Assembly (NCBI GenBank): GCA_029432795.1
Contig: JARNMJ010000019.1
Span: 1 to 64,000 of the forward strand
Source: Pontiellaceae bacterium B12219
GTDB taxonomy: Bacteria; Verrucomicrobiota; Kiritimatiellia; Kiritimatiellales; Pontiellaceae
Length of the DNA: 64,000 nucleotides
Direction: 5' to 3'
The notes under the pieces were generated by a model that was not told where the DNA came from, did not search any database, and worked only from the letters and a program-made list of their open reading frames with translations. Positions within the stretch are counted from its first letter, which is position 1, and every line of letters starts with the position of its first letter. Of the stretch, positions 35,986 to 44,112 are shown piece after piece. Both the position numbers and the translations under genes were made by a program.

Positions 35986-36531
35986 ATGAAAACGCGCTCA
36001 GGCTTTGGAAGCCTGCTGACTACCATACTGCTGCTCGTCATTGGCAGCGCACTGATATACGGCAATCTCGTTAACCGGGAGGTGGGCGATATGATTGCCA
36101 AGCTGCTGGTGATGCCGTGGGTCGGCGCTGCGCTGGGCGTGGTCATGATTCTCTCGATTCTGTTGCAATGGTTCGGTGGAATTGGAAAAAAACGAAAGAA
36201 AAAATTCATCGATTTCCAGTCTGATGATGGAAACGTCGGCATCAGCATCAAAGCCATTCAGGATTTCATTGAGCGTGTCGGTAAGGAATTCGCAGCTGTT
36301 AAAAGCATTGAAAGCGAATTGATTGAGCAAAAAGGCACGCTTGATATTGCGATCAGTGTAAAAGTGGTTTCCGGAAATAAGATTCCGGAACTCTCCGCCG
36401 TGCTGCAGCAGCGTATTCGTGAAAGTGTTCGGGAATCGCTCGGTCTGGACCAAATCCGAAATATCACGATCAAGATTTCTGAAATTGTCGGTGAACCGGC
36501 TAAGCATGAAGACGCGCCTGCGCATAACTAG
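35986..36531 (+). CDS. amaP: AmaP-like membrane anchor of Asp23
   Basis: 181 residues. Two N-terminal membrane helices (about 8-27 and 42-63) are followed by a basic stop-transfer (KKRKKKF) and an Asp23-like cytoplasmic domain with IRESVRESLGLDQIRNITIKI. AmaP anchors Asp23 to the membrane in Gram-positive bacteria. The adjacent Asp23-family gene supports the same pairing. Part of the accBC transcript by spacing. Confidence 0.8.
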   Translation: MKTRSGFGSLLTTILLLVIGSALIYGNLVNREVGDMIAKLLVMPWVGAALGVVMILSILLQWFGGIGKKRKKKFIDFQSDDGNVGISIKAIQDFIERVGKEFAAVKSIESELIEQKGTLDIAISVKVVSGNKIPELSAVLQQRIRESVRESLGLDQIRNITIKISEIVGEPAKHEDAPAHN

Positions 36532-36552
36532 ACCTCTTCGGACATATAAATT

Positions 36553-37119
36553 ATGGATCTCCAAAAAATTCAGGCGGAATCACGTAAAGTTGCCGATCAG
36601 GTGTTTTCGGAACTGGCCCCGAAGGTGGAGGACATTGCCCGGGAGATTGCGGCCTGCCTGAACGCCGGCGGAAAAGTGATGATGTGCGGGAATGGCGGAA
36701 GCTCGTCCGATGCACAGCATTTTGCCGGAGAGCTGGTGAACCGTTTTCTGATGAACCGCAAACCTTATGCCGGGATAGCGCTCAATACCGATGCGGCCGT
36801 GATGACCTCGATCGCCAACGATTTTTCCTACGATGAAATCTATTCGAAGCAGGTCGAGGGGCTGGGCCGAAAAGGCGATATGCTGGTCGGTTTTTCAACC
36901 TCTGGAAATTCGGCAAACATTCTGCGCGCCTTTGAGGTGGCAAATGAAATGGGAATTCAAACGGTAGCCTTTACCGGCGGAACCGGCGGTAAAATGCTGG
37001 AACGTTCCGATTTTGTATTGCTCGTTTCATCTTCTTCTCACACTCCGCGGATTCAGGAAGGCCATGAGCTGATGATGCATCTGATCTGTGAACGGGTTGA
37101 AGAACTGATGGAAGGCTGA
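36553..37119 (+). CDS. gmhA: Phosphoheptose isomerase (SIS domain)
   Basis: 188 residues of the GmhA/DiaA group: sedoheptulose-7-phosphate to heptose-7-phosphate for lipopolysaccharide core. CGNGGSSSDAQHFAGELVNRF (in parts), FSTSGNSANI and SSSHTPRIQEGHELMMHL show the sugar-phosphate site and catalytic Glu/His. Length fits GmhA. DiaA is an alternative, but the full set of catalytic residues favours GmhA. It implies a heptose-containing LPS. The gene follows amaP by 21 bases. Confidence 0.88.
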   Translation: MDLQKIQAESRKVADQVFSELAPKVEDIAREIAACLNAGGKVMMCGNGGSSSDAQHFAGELVNRFLMNRKPYAGIALNTDAAVMTSIANDFSYDEIYSKQVEGLGRKGDMLVGFSTSGNSANILRAFEVANEMGIQTVAFTGGTGGKMLERSDFVLLVSSSSHTPRIQEGHELMMHLICERVEELMEG

Positions 37120-37126
37120 CGCATCG

Positions 37127-37894
37127 GTGTTTCGGAAATCCATATGCAGCAGCTGTTTGTTTCTTGCCGTTTCGATCCTTTTTCTTTCCGGTTGCAGCAC
37201 CATGGAAAAGGGCCGGCCGCCGGGACCTTGGCACGAAGCCTATGAACCGATTGAAGATGCGGATACGGAAGCTTTCGTTTTCCAATCTCTGGAAAAAGCA
37301 AAACAGCAGTTCGGTGAGCCCGTCATCCCGGTAAATGAAATTATTTTCCGGCGTTCCCGCAAAACGGAAGCGGCGCGCAGATACCGCATTGGCGAAGACT
37401 TTTCGCTCACTCAATGCATTGATCCGACCAACGGGGTCTTTGTGATTTATATTGGAGTCGATCCGGACCACGAAAACTATTACCCCTTGCTCGGGCATGA
37501 ATGCGCTCACTTAATTAACGCGCATATTACCGATTGGTATATGGAGGGCATCGCCACAGTTTTCTCGGAAGAGGTTTGTGCCGATGCCGGGAAAGGCTGG
37601 GGGAGCTGGGACCGGCACTTTTCCCGTTCCCGTAAAGATCCTTACGCGCTTTCGTATCGGATGATGAAGGGGCTGAAGGAAACCTTCCCGGAACAGTATC
37701 CGGCATTGCTGGCATTCGCCACGCAAAATGGGAAACGCCCGCCCTGGCTCCAGATTAATATGGATGACTGGCTGGAAACTCTTCCGGACGGCCGGGAGAA
37801 TGAAGCTCTCGACATCATTGAGCCGAATGTGAAGGTTCTGCGACGGCAGGTGAACGATCAATATGGTTTTGTCGTGCCTGCCGCATTGGATTGA
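37127..37894 (+). CDS. Lipoprotein with an HExxH metalloprotease-like site
   Basis: 255 residues starting at a GTG. Type II signal with lipobox LSGC (C23), so membrane-anchored. LGHECAHLINAH carries the HExxH zinc motif (H124, H128), and DWYMEGIATVFSEE downstream offers E140 in the WxxEG setting seen in peptidase-MA/M1-like enzymes. The overall family is not recognised. The exact palindrome at 37280-37294 encodes FQSLE. It starts seven bases after gmhA, likely co-transcribed. Confidence 0.65.
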   Translation: MFRKSICSSCLFLAVSILFLSGCSTMEKGRPPGPWHEAYEPIEDADTEAFVFQSLEKAKQQFGEPVIPVNEIIFRRSRKTEAARRYRIGEDFSLTQCIDPTNGVFVIYIGVDPDHENYYPLLGHECAHLINAHITDWYMEGIATVFSEEVCADAGKGWGSWDRHFSRSRKDPYALSYRMMKGLKETFPEQYPALLAFATQNGKRPPWLQINMDDWLETLPDGRENEALDIIEPNVKVLRRQVNDQYGFVVPAALD

Positions 37895-37933
37895 TCCGCA
37901 CTTTCGGCCCGGATCTTAAACTGCAGCGGTTTT

Positions 37934-38611
37934 TCAGAAGAGCTGGTTGATGAAGGTTGCGATATCTTCAATTTCTTCCGGACAAACCGAATGCTCCATT
38001 TCGTAGGTGGTAAACCTGCAGGAGAATCCCTTCTGTTTAAGATGCTCAACCGCCTGCTCCGCAAGAACGGGCGGGACCACCTGATCCCGCGTCCCGTGAC
38101 CTACCAGGATGGGTATGGTCCGATTGGCTTCCGGGTAGGCACTCCCGTCATCGCTCGGAACCGGAATGTAACCGGAAAGGGCGATGATTCCGGCGAGCGG
38201 CGCGGTATAGCGCAGGCCGGTATGGTATGCAACGGCTGCGCCTTGAGAAAAACCTGCGAGGACAATCTGATCCGCCCGTATGCCGCTTGTCCGTTCCGCA
38301 GCGATAAAGGCTTCGATTTGTTTTCGGCTTTCCGCCATATCGTCCACCGAGACATCCCGCGTGGAGCCGATGCTTTTGATGTCATACCAGGCCGGCATCG
38401 ACATACCGCCATTCAGGGTAACGGGGCGAACCGGAGCATGGGGAAAGATAAACTTCACAGCCCCGTTCAGCTGGCGCTCCAACTGGGGAACAATCGGCGC
38501 GAAATCATGCCCGTCGGCCCCCAGTCCATGCATCCAGATAATGGTCAGCTTCGGGGTCTCCGTATTGCCGGCGACGACATGCGGTAAAAGAGACGGTGTA
38601 TTTTCTGTCAT
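37934..38611 (-). CDS. Carboxylesterase/phospholipase (alpha/beta hydrolase)
   Basis: 225 residues of the phospholipase/carboxylesterase family. IIWMHGLGADGHDF forms the oxyanion region, LAGFSQGAAVAYHTGL holds the nucleophile serine, VGHGTRDQVVP the aspartate and YEMEHSVCPEE the histidine. Length is typical of the family (218-226). It hydrolyses short-chain esters; the natural substrate is unknown. Cytoplasmic, with no signal peptide. Confidence 0.88.
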   Translation of the reverse strand: MTENTPSLLPHVVAGNTETPKLTIIWMHGLGADGHDFAPIVPQLERQLNGAVKFIFPHAPVRPVTLNGGMSMPAWYDIKSIGSTRDVSVDDMAESRKQIEAFIAAERTSGIRADQIVLAGFSQGAAVAYHTGLRYTAPLAGIIALSGYIPVPSDDGSAYPEANRTIPILVGHGTRDQVVPPVLAEQAVEHLKQKGFSCRFTTYEMEHSVCPEEIEDIATFINQLF

Positions 38612-38827
38612 GGAAATCCTTATGAAATTTTTAAAACGAACGAGCGCAATGTTTACATCATTCGGGCGTCGGACAAAAGGTCCTTTCTCCGGTGAAGGAA
38701 GAGCATTGCAGGGAATAGGGAAAGCGGTATAATGGGCGGGTTATCCACTTGCCGTGTAATCCGGTGAGCTGTGTTTTTCACCTGAATCTCCAGCTCGGAT
38801 CAGAATCTTTAACGAGGTATTTGAACG

Positions 38828-39610
38828 ATGAAGAAACTATGTGTATTGCCCCTTTTTCTTGCGCTGTCCGTTTTTGCAAATGACGATGGTTTTAAACCTT
38901 TGTTTGACGGAAAAACGCTGAACGGCTGGGCGGCGGCCCGCAGCAGCGGAGAAGGCAGCACGGGGGCATTTTCGGTTGATGCCGAAGAGCAGGCCATTCA
39001 CACCTATGCCGGGTGTGAGCCGGGTTCCAAACAGTCTAATGACTGCCTGGTTTCAGATGCCGAGTTCAGTCATTATATTCTCAAAGTGGAGTACAAATGG
39101 CTGGACGATCGGTTTGCACCCCGCGCGGATTGGGACCGTGATGCCGGTTTGCTCTTTCATGTTCATGGGAATCTCAAACGGGTATGGCCGCTGAGCATGG
39201 AAATGCAGATTGGCGAGTCGCCGGGGGATAAACCGGATGGAAAGGGCAATAAGGGCCGTTTTCATACGGGCGATCTCTTTGTGCTGGGCAAACAGTTGCG
39301 CTCCGACACACCCGCTAACGGGAAATTCTATGATGCAAAAGCGAAGCCGGTGACGGGTAAGAGTATCAGAACCGGTTTGGGTAAAGAGAAACCCAAGGGG
39401 GAGTGGAATGAAATGGAAATTCACGTTCACGGTTCGGAGAAAGCGACGTTTATCCTGAACGGTGAAGTGGTTCTTGAAACTTACAATATGGTTCAGCTTC
39501 AGGACGACGGTTCAACCATTCCGCTGGATAAGGGCCACATCGGTCTCCAGGCAGAGTGGGCTGAACTCCTGTACCGCAACATCCGCATCAAGGAATTGCC
39601 TCATCAATAA
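38828..39610 (+). CDS. Secreted DUF1080 (3-keto-disaccharide hydrolase-like) protein
   Basis: 260 residues. A short signal peptide ends at VFAND. FKPLFDGKTLNGW is the family opening, followed by YILKVEYKW, DAGLLFHVHG and SMEMQIGE, a concanavalin-like beta-sandwich typical of DUF1080 (PF06439). Members are abundant in PVC bacteria and are linked to sugar breakdown; one set cleaves 3-keto-glycosides. Strong in family, open in substrate. Confidence 0.85.
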   Translation: MKKLCVLPLFLALSVFANDDGFKPLFDGKTLNGWAAARSSGEGSTGAFSVDAEEQAIHTYAGCEPGSKQSNDCLVSDAEFSHYILKVEYKWLDDRFAPRADWDRDAGLLFHVHGNLKRVWPLSMEMQIGESPGDKPDGKGNKGRFHTGDLFVLGKQLRSDTPANGKFYDAKAKPVTGKSIRTGLGKEKPKGEWNEMEIHVHGSEKATFILNGEVVLETYNMVQLQDDGSTIPLDKGHIGLQAEWAELLYRNIRIKELPHQ

Positions 39611-39662
39611 ACAGATCGCCAAGCGATAGCTGGCGGAGGGGGGCGCGCGAGCCCTGCCCGAC

Positions 39663-39693
39663 GATTCCGCATTGATCCGTGTTCATCTGTGGC
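39663..39693. repeat. Dispersed word of the CCACAGATGAACACGGAT type
   Basis: On the minus strand the sequence reads GCCACAGATGAACACGGATC and continues with AATGCGGAATC, a word known to be scattered between genes of many environmental bacteria. It lies between the DUF1080 gene and xth. Confidence 0.55.
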
Positions 39694-39719
39694 AGGTCTT
39701 GGCGGAAGATGGAGGTCGA

Positions 39720-40490
39720 TTAGTGGTCGGTGATGAGTTCGATCGGGCAGTGGTCGGATCCGGTGACGTCGCAATGGATGTCGGCCGATTGTATGCGCGG
39801 TTTCAGGCTTTCGCTGGCGAGAAAATAATCGATGCGCCATCCGACGTTGTTGGCGCGGGCCTGACCGCGATAGCTCCACCAGGAGTAGCGTACGGTTTCC
39901 GGCTGTAACCAGCGGAAGGTGTCGATCAGTCCGGTTTGAATGTATTGGGTCATTCCATCGCGCTCTTCGTCGGTATAGCCGGCTTTGCCCTCGTTGGGTT
40001 TGGGGCGTGCCAGATCAATCGGTTGATGGGCGACATTCATGTCGCCGCAGAGCAGTACGGGTTTTGTTTCCTCCAGCTGGCGGACCTTTTCGCGCATCAG
40101 CACATCGAATTCCTGCCGTTCGGCCAGACGGGACAGATCGCTTTTTACATTGGGGACATAGGTATTGATCAGGAAGAAATCCTGAAATTCCAGACATTGG
40201 AAGCGGCCTTCGGAATCAAAGCGGTTATCGCCCATACGCGTTTCATAGGACAAGGGCTCGATCTTGGTCAGTGTGGCCGTTCCGCTGTAGCCTTTACGGT
40301 CGGCTCCATTCCAGAAACCCTGGTATCCGTTGGAGGAAGCGGTGGTCTGAATTTCTTCCGGCAGGTCATCGTTGTGCACTTTAATTTCCTGCAGGCATAC
40401 GATGTCGGGGGCATGGGTGTTTAAAAAATCGGGGAACCCTTTTTTCATGACGGCGCGGATTCCATTAACGTTCCAGGATATACATTTCAT
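39720..40490 (-). CDS. xthA: Exodeoxyribonuclease III
   Basis: 256 residues. An AP endonuclease and 3'-5' exonuclease of base-excision repair. ISWNVNGIRA, CLQEIK (catalytic Glu), INTYVPN, GDMNVAH and GSDHCPI (final Asp-His) are present in order. Length matches the family. The exact palindrome at 40188-40202 encodes FQCLE. Monocistronic. Confidence 0.93.
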   Translation of the reverse strand: MKCISWNVNGIRAVMKKGFPDFLNTHAPDIVCLQEIKVHNDDLPEEIQTTASSNGYQGFWNGADRKGYSGTATLTKIEPLSYETRMGDNRFDSEGRFQCLEFQDFFLINTYVPNVKSDLSRLAERQEFDVLMREKVRQLEETKPVLLCGDMNVAHQPIDLARPKPNEGKAGYTDEERDGMTQYIQTGLIDTFRWLQPETVRYSWWSYRGQARANNVGWRIDYFLASESLKPRIQSADIHCDVTGSDHCPIELITDH

Positions 40491-40728
40491 TATTCAGGGC
40501 TCCATGGGTGAAATAGGGTTTTGTGTTCTACAGCGTCCGGCCTTGCTTGTCAGTTATTTTGCGCGCTCGAAACCGGCATCGCATGGATTCCATTCACTTC
40601 CATGAAGAACCACTCTTCCTGTCTTTACAATTTAGTGATAGGACTTCCATCTTTAATCACAGCGTTGAGAGGATCAATGCTCAACGAATCAACCGCACCT
40701 CGGTGCCTTCATAAACGGAACTCTGAAT

Positions 40729-41613
40729 TTGAAAACAATACTTGGAACACACAGCGGGGCATTTCATGCCGACGACGTTTTTGCCATTGCGGCTTTATCC
40801 ATGCTCTACCCGAACTATGAGATCCGCCGTTCCCGCGATCCCGATGTGTGGGCGGAGTGTGATTTTCTTGTGGATGTGGGCGGGTGTTACGATCACGCCA
40901 AACGGAAATATGATCACCATTTTAAAAACGGGCCCACGTACGACGATGGATTGAAAATGTCCTCCGTGGGTTTAATCTGGTTGCACTACGGAGCGGGGAT
41001 CTGCGGCAGTTCAGCGGTTGCCGACCAGGTTTGCCGGCAGCTGATCCGGCAATTTGATGCTCATGATAACGGGGTGAAGCTTTCAACTCCGCTGGCGGAT
41101 TTTTCCGATGTGCGCGAAGTATCGCTATCGGGGTCTATTTCCATGATGAACCCTCCGGATCGTTCTAAAGCCGATGAAGCCTTTGCGAACGAAGTGGTTC
41201 GGGCGCGTCTATTACTGGAAGCGGCGATTGCCCGGGCAGCGCATTGGATGAACAGCCGCGCCGGATTGGAGGTCGCTCTTAACGACGCGTTGGCTGAAAA
41301 ACGGGCCTATATTCTTGTTCCGGAAGATTGCAAGTGGCAGGAGCATCTCTTTAACAGCGAAGGGAATGAGTCGATTCTTTATGCCGTTTTTGCCAATGGG
41401 GAAAAGTGGTTTGCGCAAGCGGTTCCATCTGCTCCGGGGGAGTTTTCGAACCGCAAGGATTTTCCCGAAGCATGGGCCGGATTGTGTGATGAAGCATTTT
41501 CAAAAGCCGCCGGAGTGCCCGACGGAATCTTCTGTCATCAAGGGGCTTTTCTCTGTGCAACGGGCTCGCTGGAGTCGACCCTCAAACTGGTGGATGATGC
41601 CATTCGCGCTTAG
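40729..41613 (+). CDS. MYG1-family exonuclease-like protein
   Basis: 294 residues from a TTG start at the family's conserved beginning: THSGAFHADDVFAIAALSML. DVGGCYDHAKRKYDHHF and SSVGLIWLHYG are diagnostic of MYG1 (UPF0160), DHH-like metal proteins; the eukaryotic member is a 3'-5' RNA exonuclease. The DHH residues H13, D15/D16 and the DHH of KYDHHF are intact. The ribosome-binding site is weak. Confidence 0.85.
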   Translation: MKTILGTHSGAFHADDVFAIAALSMLYPNYEIRRSRDPDVWAECDFLVDVGGCYDHAKRKYDHHFKNGPTYDDGLKMSSVGLIWLHYGAGICGSSAVADQVCRQLIRQFDAHDNGVKLSTPLADFSDVREVSLSGSISMMNPPDRSKADEAFANEVVRARLLLEAAIARAAHWMNSRAGLEVALNDALAEKRAYILVPEDCKWQEHLFNSEGNESILYAVFANGEKWFAQAVPSAPGEFSNRKDFPEAWAGLCDEAFSKAAGVPDGIFCHQGAFLCATGSLESTLKLVDDAIRA

Positions 41614-41691
41614 ATGCAACGTGAAGGAATGCCGTTTGCGCGCATAGTTTACTGTTGAAATGGCAAATGGTTAGAGCAATAGTCCCTGTCT

Positions 41692-42201
41692 ATGGTTGAA
41701 ATAGTCCAGGGGGATATCACAGCGATGAAGGTGGATGCCATCGTGAATGCCGCCAACCCGAGTTTGTTGGGCGGTGGCGGGGTGGATGGTGCCATTCATC
41801 GTGCGGCCGGTCCGCGGTTGAAGGCGGAGTGCGCAATGGTGGGCGGATGCCCGACGGGCTCTGCCAAACTGACAGAGGGCTATGATCTGCCGGCCCGTTT
41901 TGTGATTCATGCGGTCGGCCCGGTTTGGCGCGGCGGGGATGCCGGTGAAGACGAACTGCTTGCTTCGTGCTACCGGAATGTGCTGCGCCTCGCGCAGGAG
42001 CACCGGATTGATTCGATCGCCTTCCCGAGCATCAGCACCGGGGCTTATGGTTTTCCCATTGAGCGCGCCTGCGGTATTGCACTGAGCGAAATTTTCCGGG
42101 CATTGGATGAAGGCAGTCGGCTGAAGCAGATTTATTGCGTCTGCTTCTCCGATGCCGATTTTGAAGTCTATGAACGGATACTAGCCACCTTCGGGGAGTA
42201 G
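41692..42201 (+). CDS. ymdB: Macrodomain O-acetyl-ADP-ribose deacetylase
   Basis: 169 residues, a single macrodomain. VDAIVNAANPSLLGGGGVDGAIH (in parts) and SISTGAYGFP form the ADP-ribose pocket and match YmdB/MacroD, which hydrolyse O-acetyl-ADP-ribose and mono-ADP-ribosylation. No toxin gene is adjacent. Its 3' end overlaps the convergent glutaredoxin gene by 21 bases. Confidence 0.9.
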   Translation: MVEIVQGDITAMKVDAIVNAANPSLLGGGGVDGAIHRAAGPRLKAECAMVGGCPTGSAKLTEGYDLPARFVIHAVGPVWRGGDAGEDELLASCYRNVLRLAQEHRIDSIAFPSISTGAYGFPIERACGIALSEIFRALDEGSRLKQIYCVCFSDADFEVYERILATFGE

Positions 42202-42480
42202 CGTATCAATTTCGCCGGAAGCAATCAGCGGTTCCATTTTACGCCAGCCGCCGATGTGACGGTTTCCGATAAAAATCTGAGGAACAAATTCCACCGGACC
42301 TCCGCAGCGTTTGTACATTTCGCGGGTATGGGGCGAATCCACAAATTCATCCGCTTCGGCGTCGTATTCAATGGCATAGGCCGTGAAGGTGATTCCGCGT
42401 TTGTGCAGAAAGTCGATTGCTTCCGTGCAGAGGCCGCATACTTTAGAGTAGTAGATGTGAACTTCGGGTTGTTTTACCAT
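42181..42480 (-). CDS. Glutaredoxin-family protein
   Basis: 99 residues with the thioredoxin-fold start EVHIYYSKVCGLC and a dithiol active site C15-G-L-C18. GPVEFVPQIFIGNRHIGGW is the cis-proline and glutathione-contact segment. The CGLC site differs from the usual CPYC. It overlaps both the macrodomain gene (3' end) and the stop of the next gene upstream by seven bases, so it is cotranslated with the barrel gene. Confidence 0.8.
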   Translation of the reverse strand: MVKQPEVHIYYSKVCGLCTEAIDFLHKRGITFTAYAIEYDAEADEFVDSPHTREMYKRCGGPVEFVPQIFIGNRHIGGWRKMEPLIASGEIDTLLPEGG

Positions 42481-42941
42481 TTGAGCAGAATCCCCGCATT
42501 GTAGGACGCGCCGTCAAAGTAGGTTCCGTCCAGGTCGTTAAAGCGTACTTCGGCCATCACACCGACCAGCAGAAAGGTGGCCTCAAGTCCAAGCTGCGCA
42601 AAATATCCGGGGTTGTTATCCAGGTTGGGCATATCTGAATTGAAGATATAATATCCGGCGCCCACGCCGGCATACGGGGAAATAAAGAACGGGAGTCGGG
42701 CATTGATTGAGACATCCAGCGGGATCATCTCTGTATCTATATCACTGAAGTCGATGTATCCGCCGCGCAGCTCTGCGGCACCAAACCCAAGAAATGTTTT
42801 TTTCAGTCGAAGGCCGGCTCCGGTACCGGAGGAGTCGGCATCCCAGTAGGTGCCGTAAGCCGTCAGGCTGGTATCGGCGTGTGCCAGACCGGCTGCGAGA
42901 ACGAGCAGGAGTGTGAAGCTTGCGCGGAGTAATATTTTCAT
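42474..42941 (-). CDS. Small outer-membrane beta-barrel protein
   Basis: 155 residues from the ATG at 42941, chosen because a clean signal peptide (ILLRASFTLLLVLAAGLAHA) begins there. The body is strand-rich (LTAYGTYWDADSS, LPFFISPYAGVGAGYYIF) and ends in LLKW, an aromatic C-terminus for barrel assembly. It resembles small OmpA/OmpW-like barrels in size, but no family is certain. Confidence 0.65.
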   Translation of the reverse strand: MKILLRASFTLLLVLAAGLAHADTSLTAYGTYWDADSSGTGAGLRLKKTFLGFGAAELRGGYIDFSDIDTEMIPLDVSINARLPFFISPYAGVGAGYYIFNSDMPNLDNNPGYFAQLGLEATFLLVGVMAEVRFNDLDGTYFDGASYNAGILLKW

Positions 42942-43003
42942 GTTTGCATCCTTTGTTTTTTGCCTTGGTGTTGGAATCGACCTGATTAAACAGGACCCCG
43001 ATG

Positions 43004-43885
43004 CTAGCGCTTCAGCAGCTGGAGGTCGAGCTTTCCATCGGCCATTGGCGGGCACCAGAAATAGCTTCCGCTCACGGGTTTTGAAAAATTGAAGAGCGCA
43101 TCCGTAATGCCGTCTTCAGCACCGATCATCCGGGCCAGCTGTGCTTCAAAGGCCGAGAAGTCTTTCCCGAATGCAACGAAATTCAGCCCTTCTGCGTAGG
43201 CATCGGCCCAGGGCATGGAGCGCCGCAGCACAAATGCTTCGGGTGAAAAACTTTCCTGTTCGGTTCGCTTGGTGTGGGCCGAGGGCGGGGCGTCGTCGAG
43301 TTCTTCATTATCGCTGATCCGCCGGCCGATCATTCGGTCCTGTTCGTCCTGAGGGAATTGTTTGAAACGGTTGAGGTTGTGCACCCAGGTCTGAACGGCC
43401 GCAAAACTGGAGCCGTCGAGTCCTTCACCGGACTGCTGCACAAAGGCGGTTTTCAGCGCCTCTTCATCTTTCGGATTTTCGGTGCCGTCTTCATAGCCGG
43501 AGAGGTCGCGCCCGCTGCCGTGTTTAAACCCGTCGATCACGTTGATGCATTCAAAGTCGTCGGCAATTAAATCGCGAACGGCCCGGCTTTCGTTGATCAG
43601 CAGTCCGCGCTCGTCGCCCCGGAGCCAGCACCACAGCGCGGCAGGCGTTGACGGCACGTCGACCGATGCCGCCGCATAGACCGGAAATGTTCCAAGGGTT
43701 GGAAGATCGATTCCGAGCGCTTCGGTCAGCGATTTCCCTAATCCGACAACCATGGAATCCCCGTCGGTGCGGTCCGCCAGGCGGACGAGGCTGCGGGCGG
43801 GGGATGCCCCCTGTTTAATTGAAAAAAGCATATACCGCCCATGCGCAGGAATGGGGGCTGAAATGCCGGATTGATAGGTCTTCAT
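43004..43885 (-). CDS. Dyp-type peroxidase
   Basis: 293 residues from the ATG at 43885 (AAGGAGATTGC before it); the frame extends 129 bases upstream without conserved sequence. A heme peroxidase: the distal GxxDG motif is GYEDGTENP, and the proximal heme ligand is probably the His of QTWVHNLNRF. The C-terminal NFSKPVSGSYFWCPP fits the family. There is no Tat signal, so it is cytoplasmic, of the YfeX-like group. No encapsulin gene is nearby. An exact palindrome at 43690-43704 encodes LPTLG. Confidence 0.88.
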   Translation of the reverse strand: MKTYQSGISAPIPAHGRYMLFSIKQGASPARSLVRLADRTDGDSMVVGLGKSLTEALGIDLPTLGTFPVYAAASVDVPSTPAALWCWLRGDERGLLINESRAVRDLIADDFECINVIDGFKHGSGRDLSGYEDGTENPKDEEALKTAFVQQSGEGLDGSSFAAVQTWVHNLNRFKQFPQDEQDRMIGRRISDNEELDDAPPSAHTKRTEQESFSPEAFVLRRSMPWADAYAEGLNFVAFGKDFSAFEAQLARMIGAEDGITDALFNFSKPVSGSYFWCPPMADGKLDLQLLKR

Positions 43886-44112
43886 GCAATCTCCTTGATG
43901 TTGATTGGGCGTATTAAATCTAAATAGAAGCACTGCTGAAATCAGAAAGGATGGAAAAAAATAAATCCGTATTGGAGGTGCGGGTATATTGCAGAATTTG
44001 AATACATTGCTCATTCGGGCCGAATCGTTTCGTGGCTGACTTCCTCCCCTTGGAAGAGACGATGTTCCAGGGGTTGGAACATTAAAAACAATGTATTAAG
44101 GGAGATTATCAT

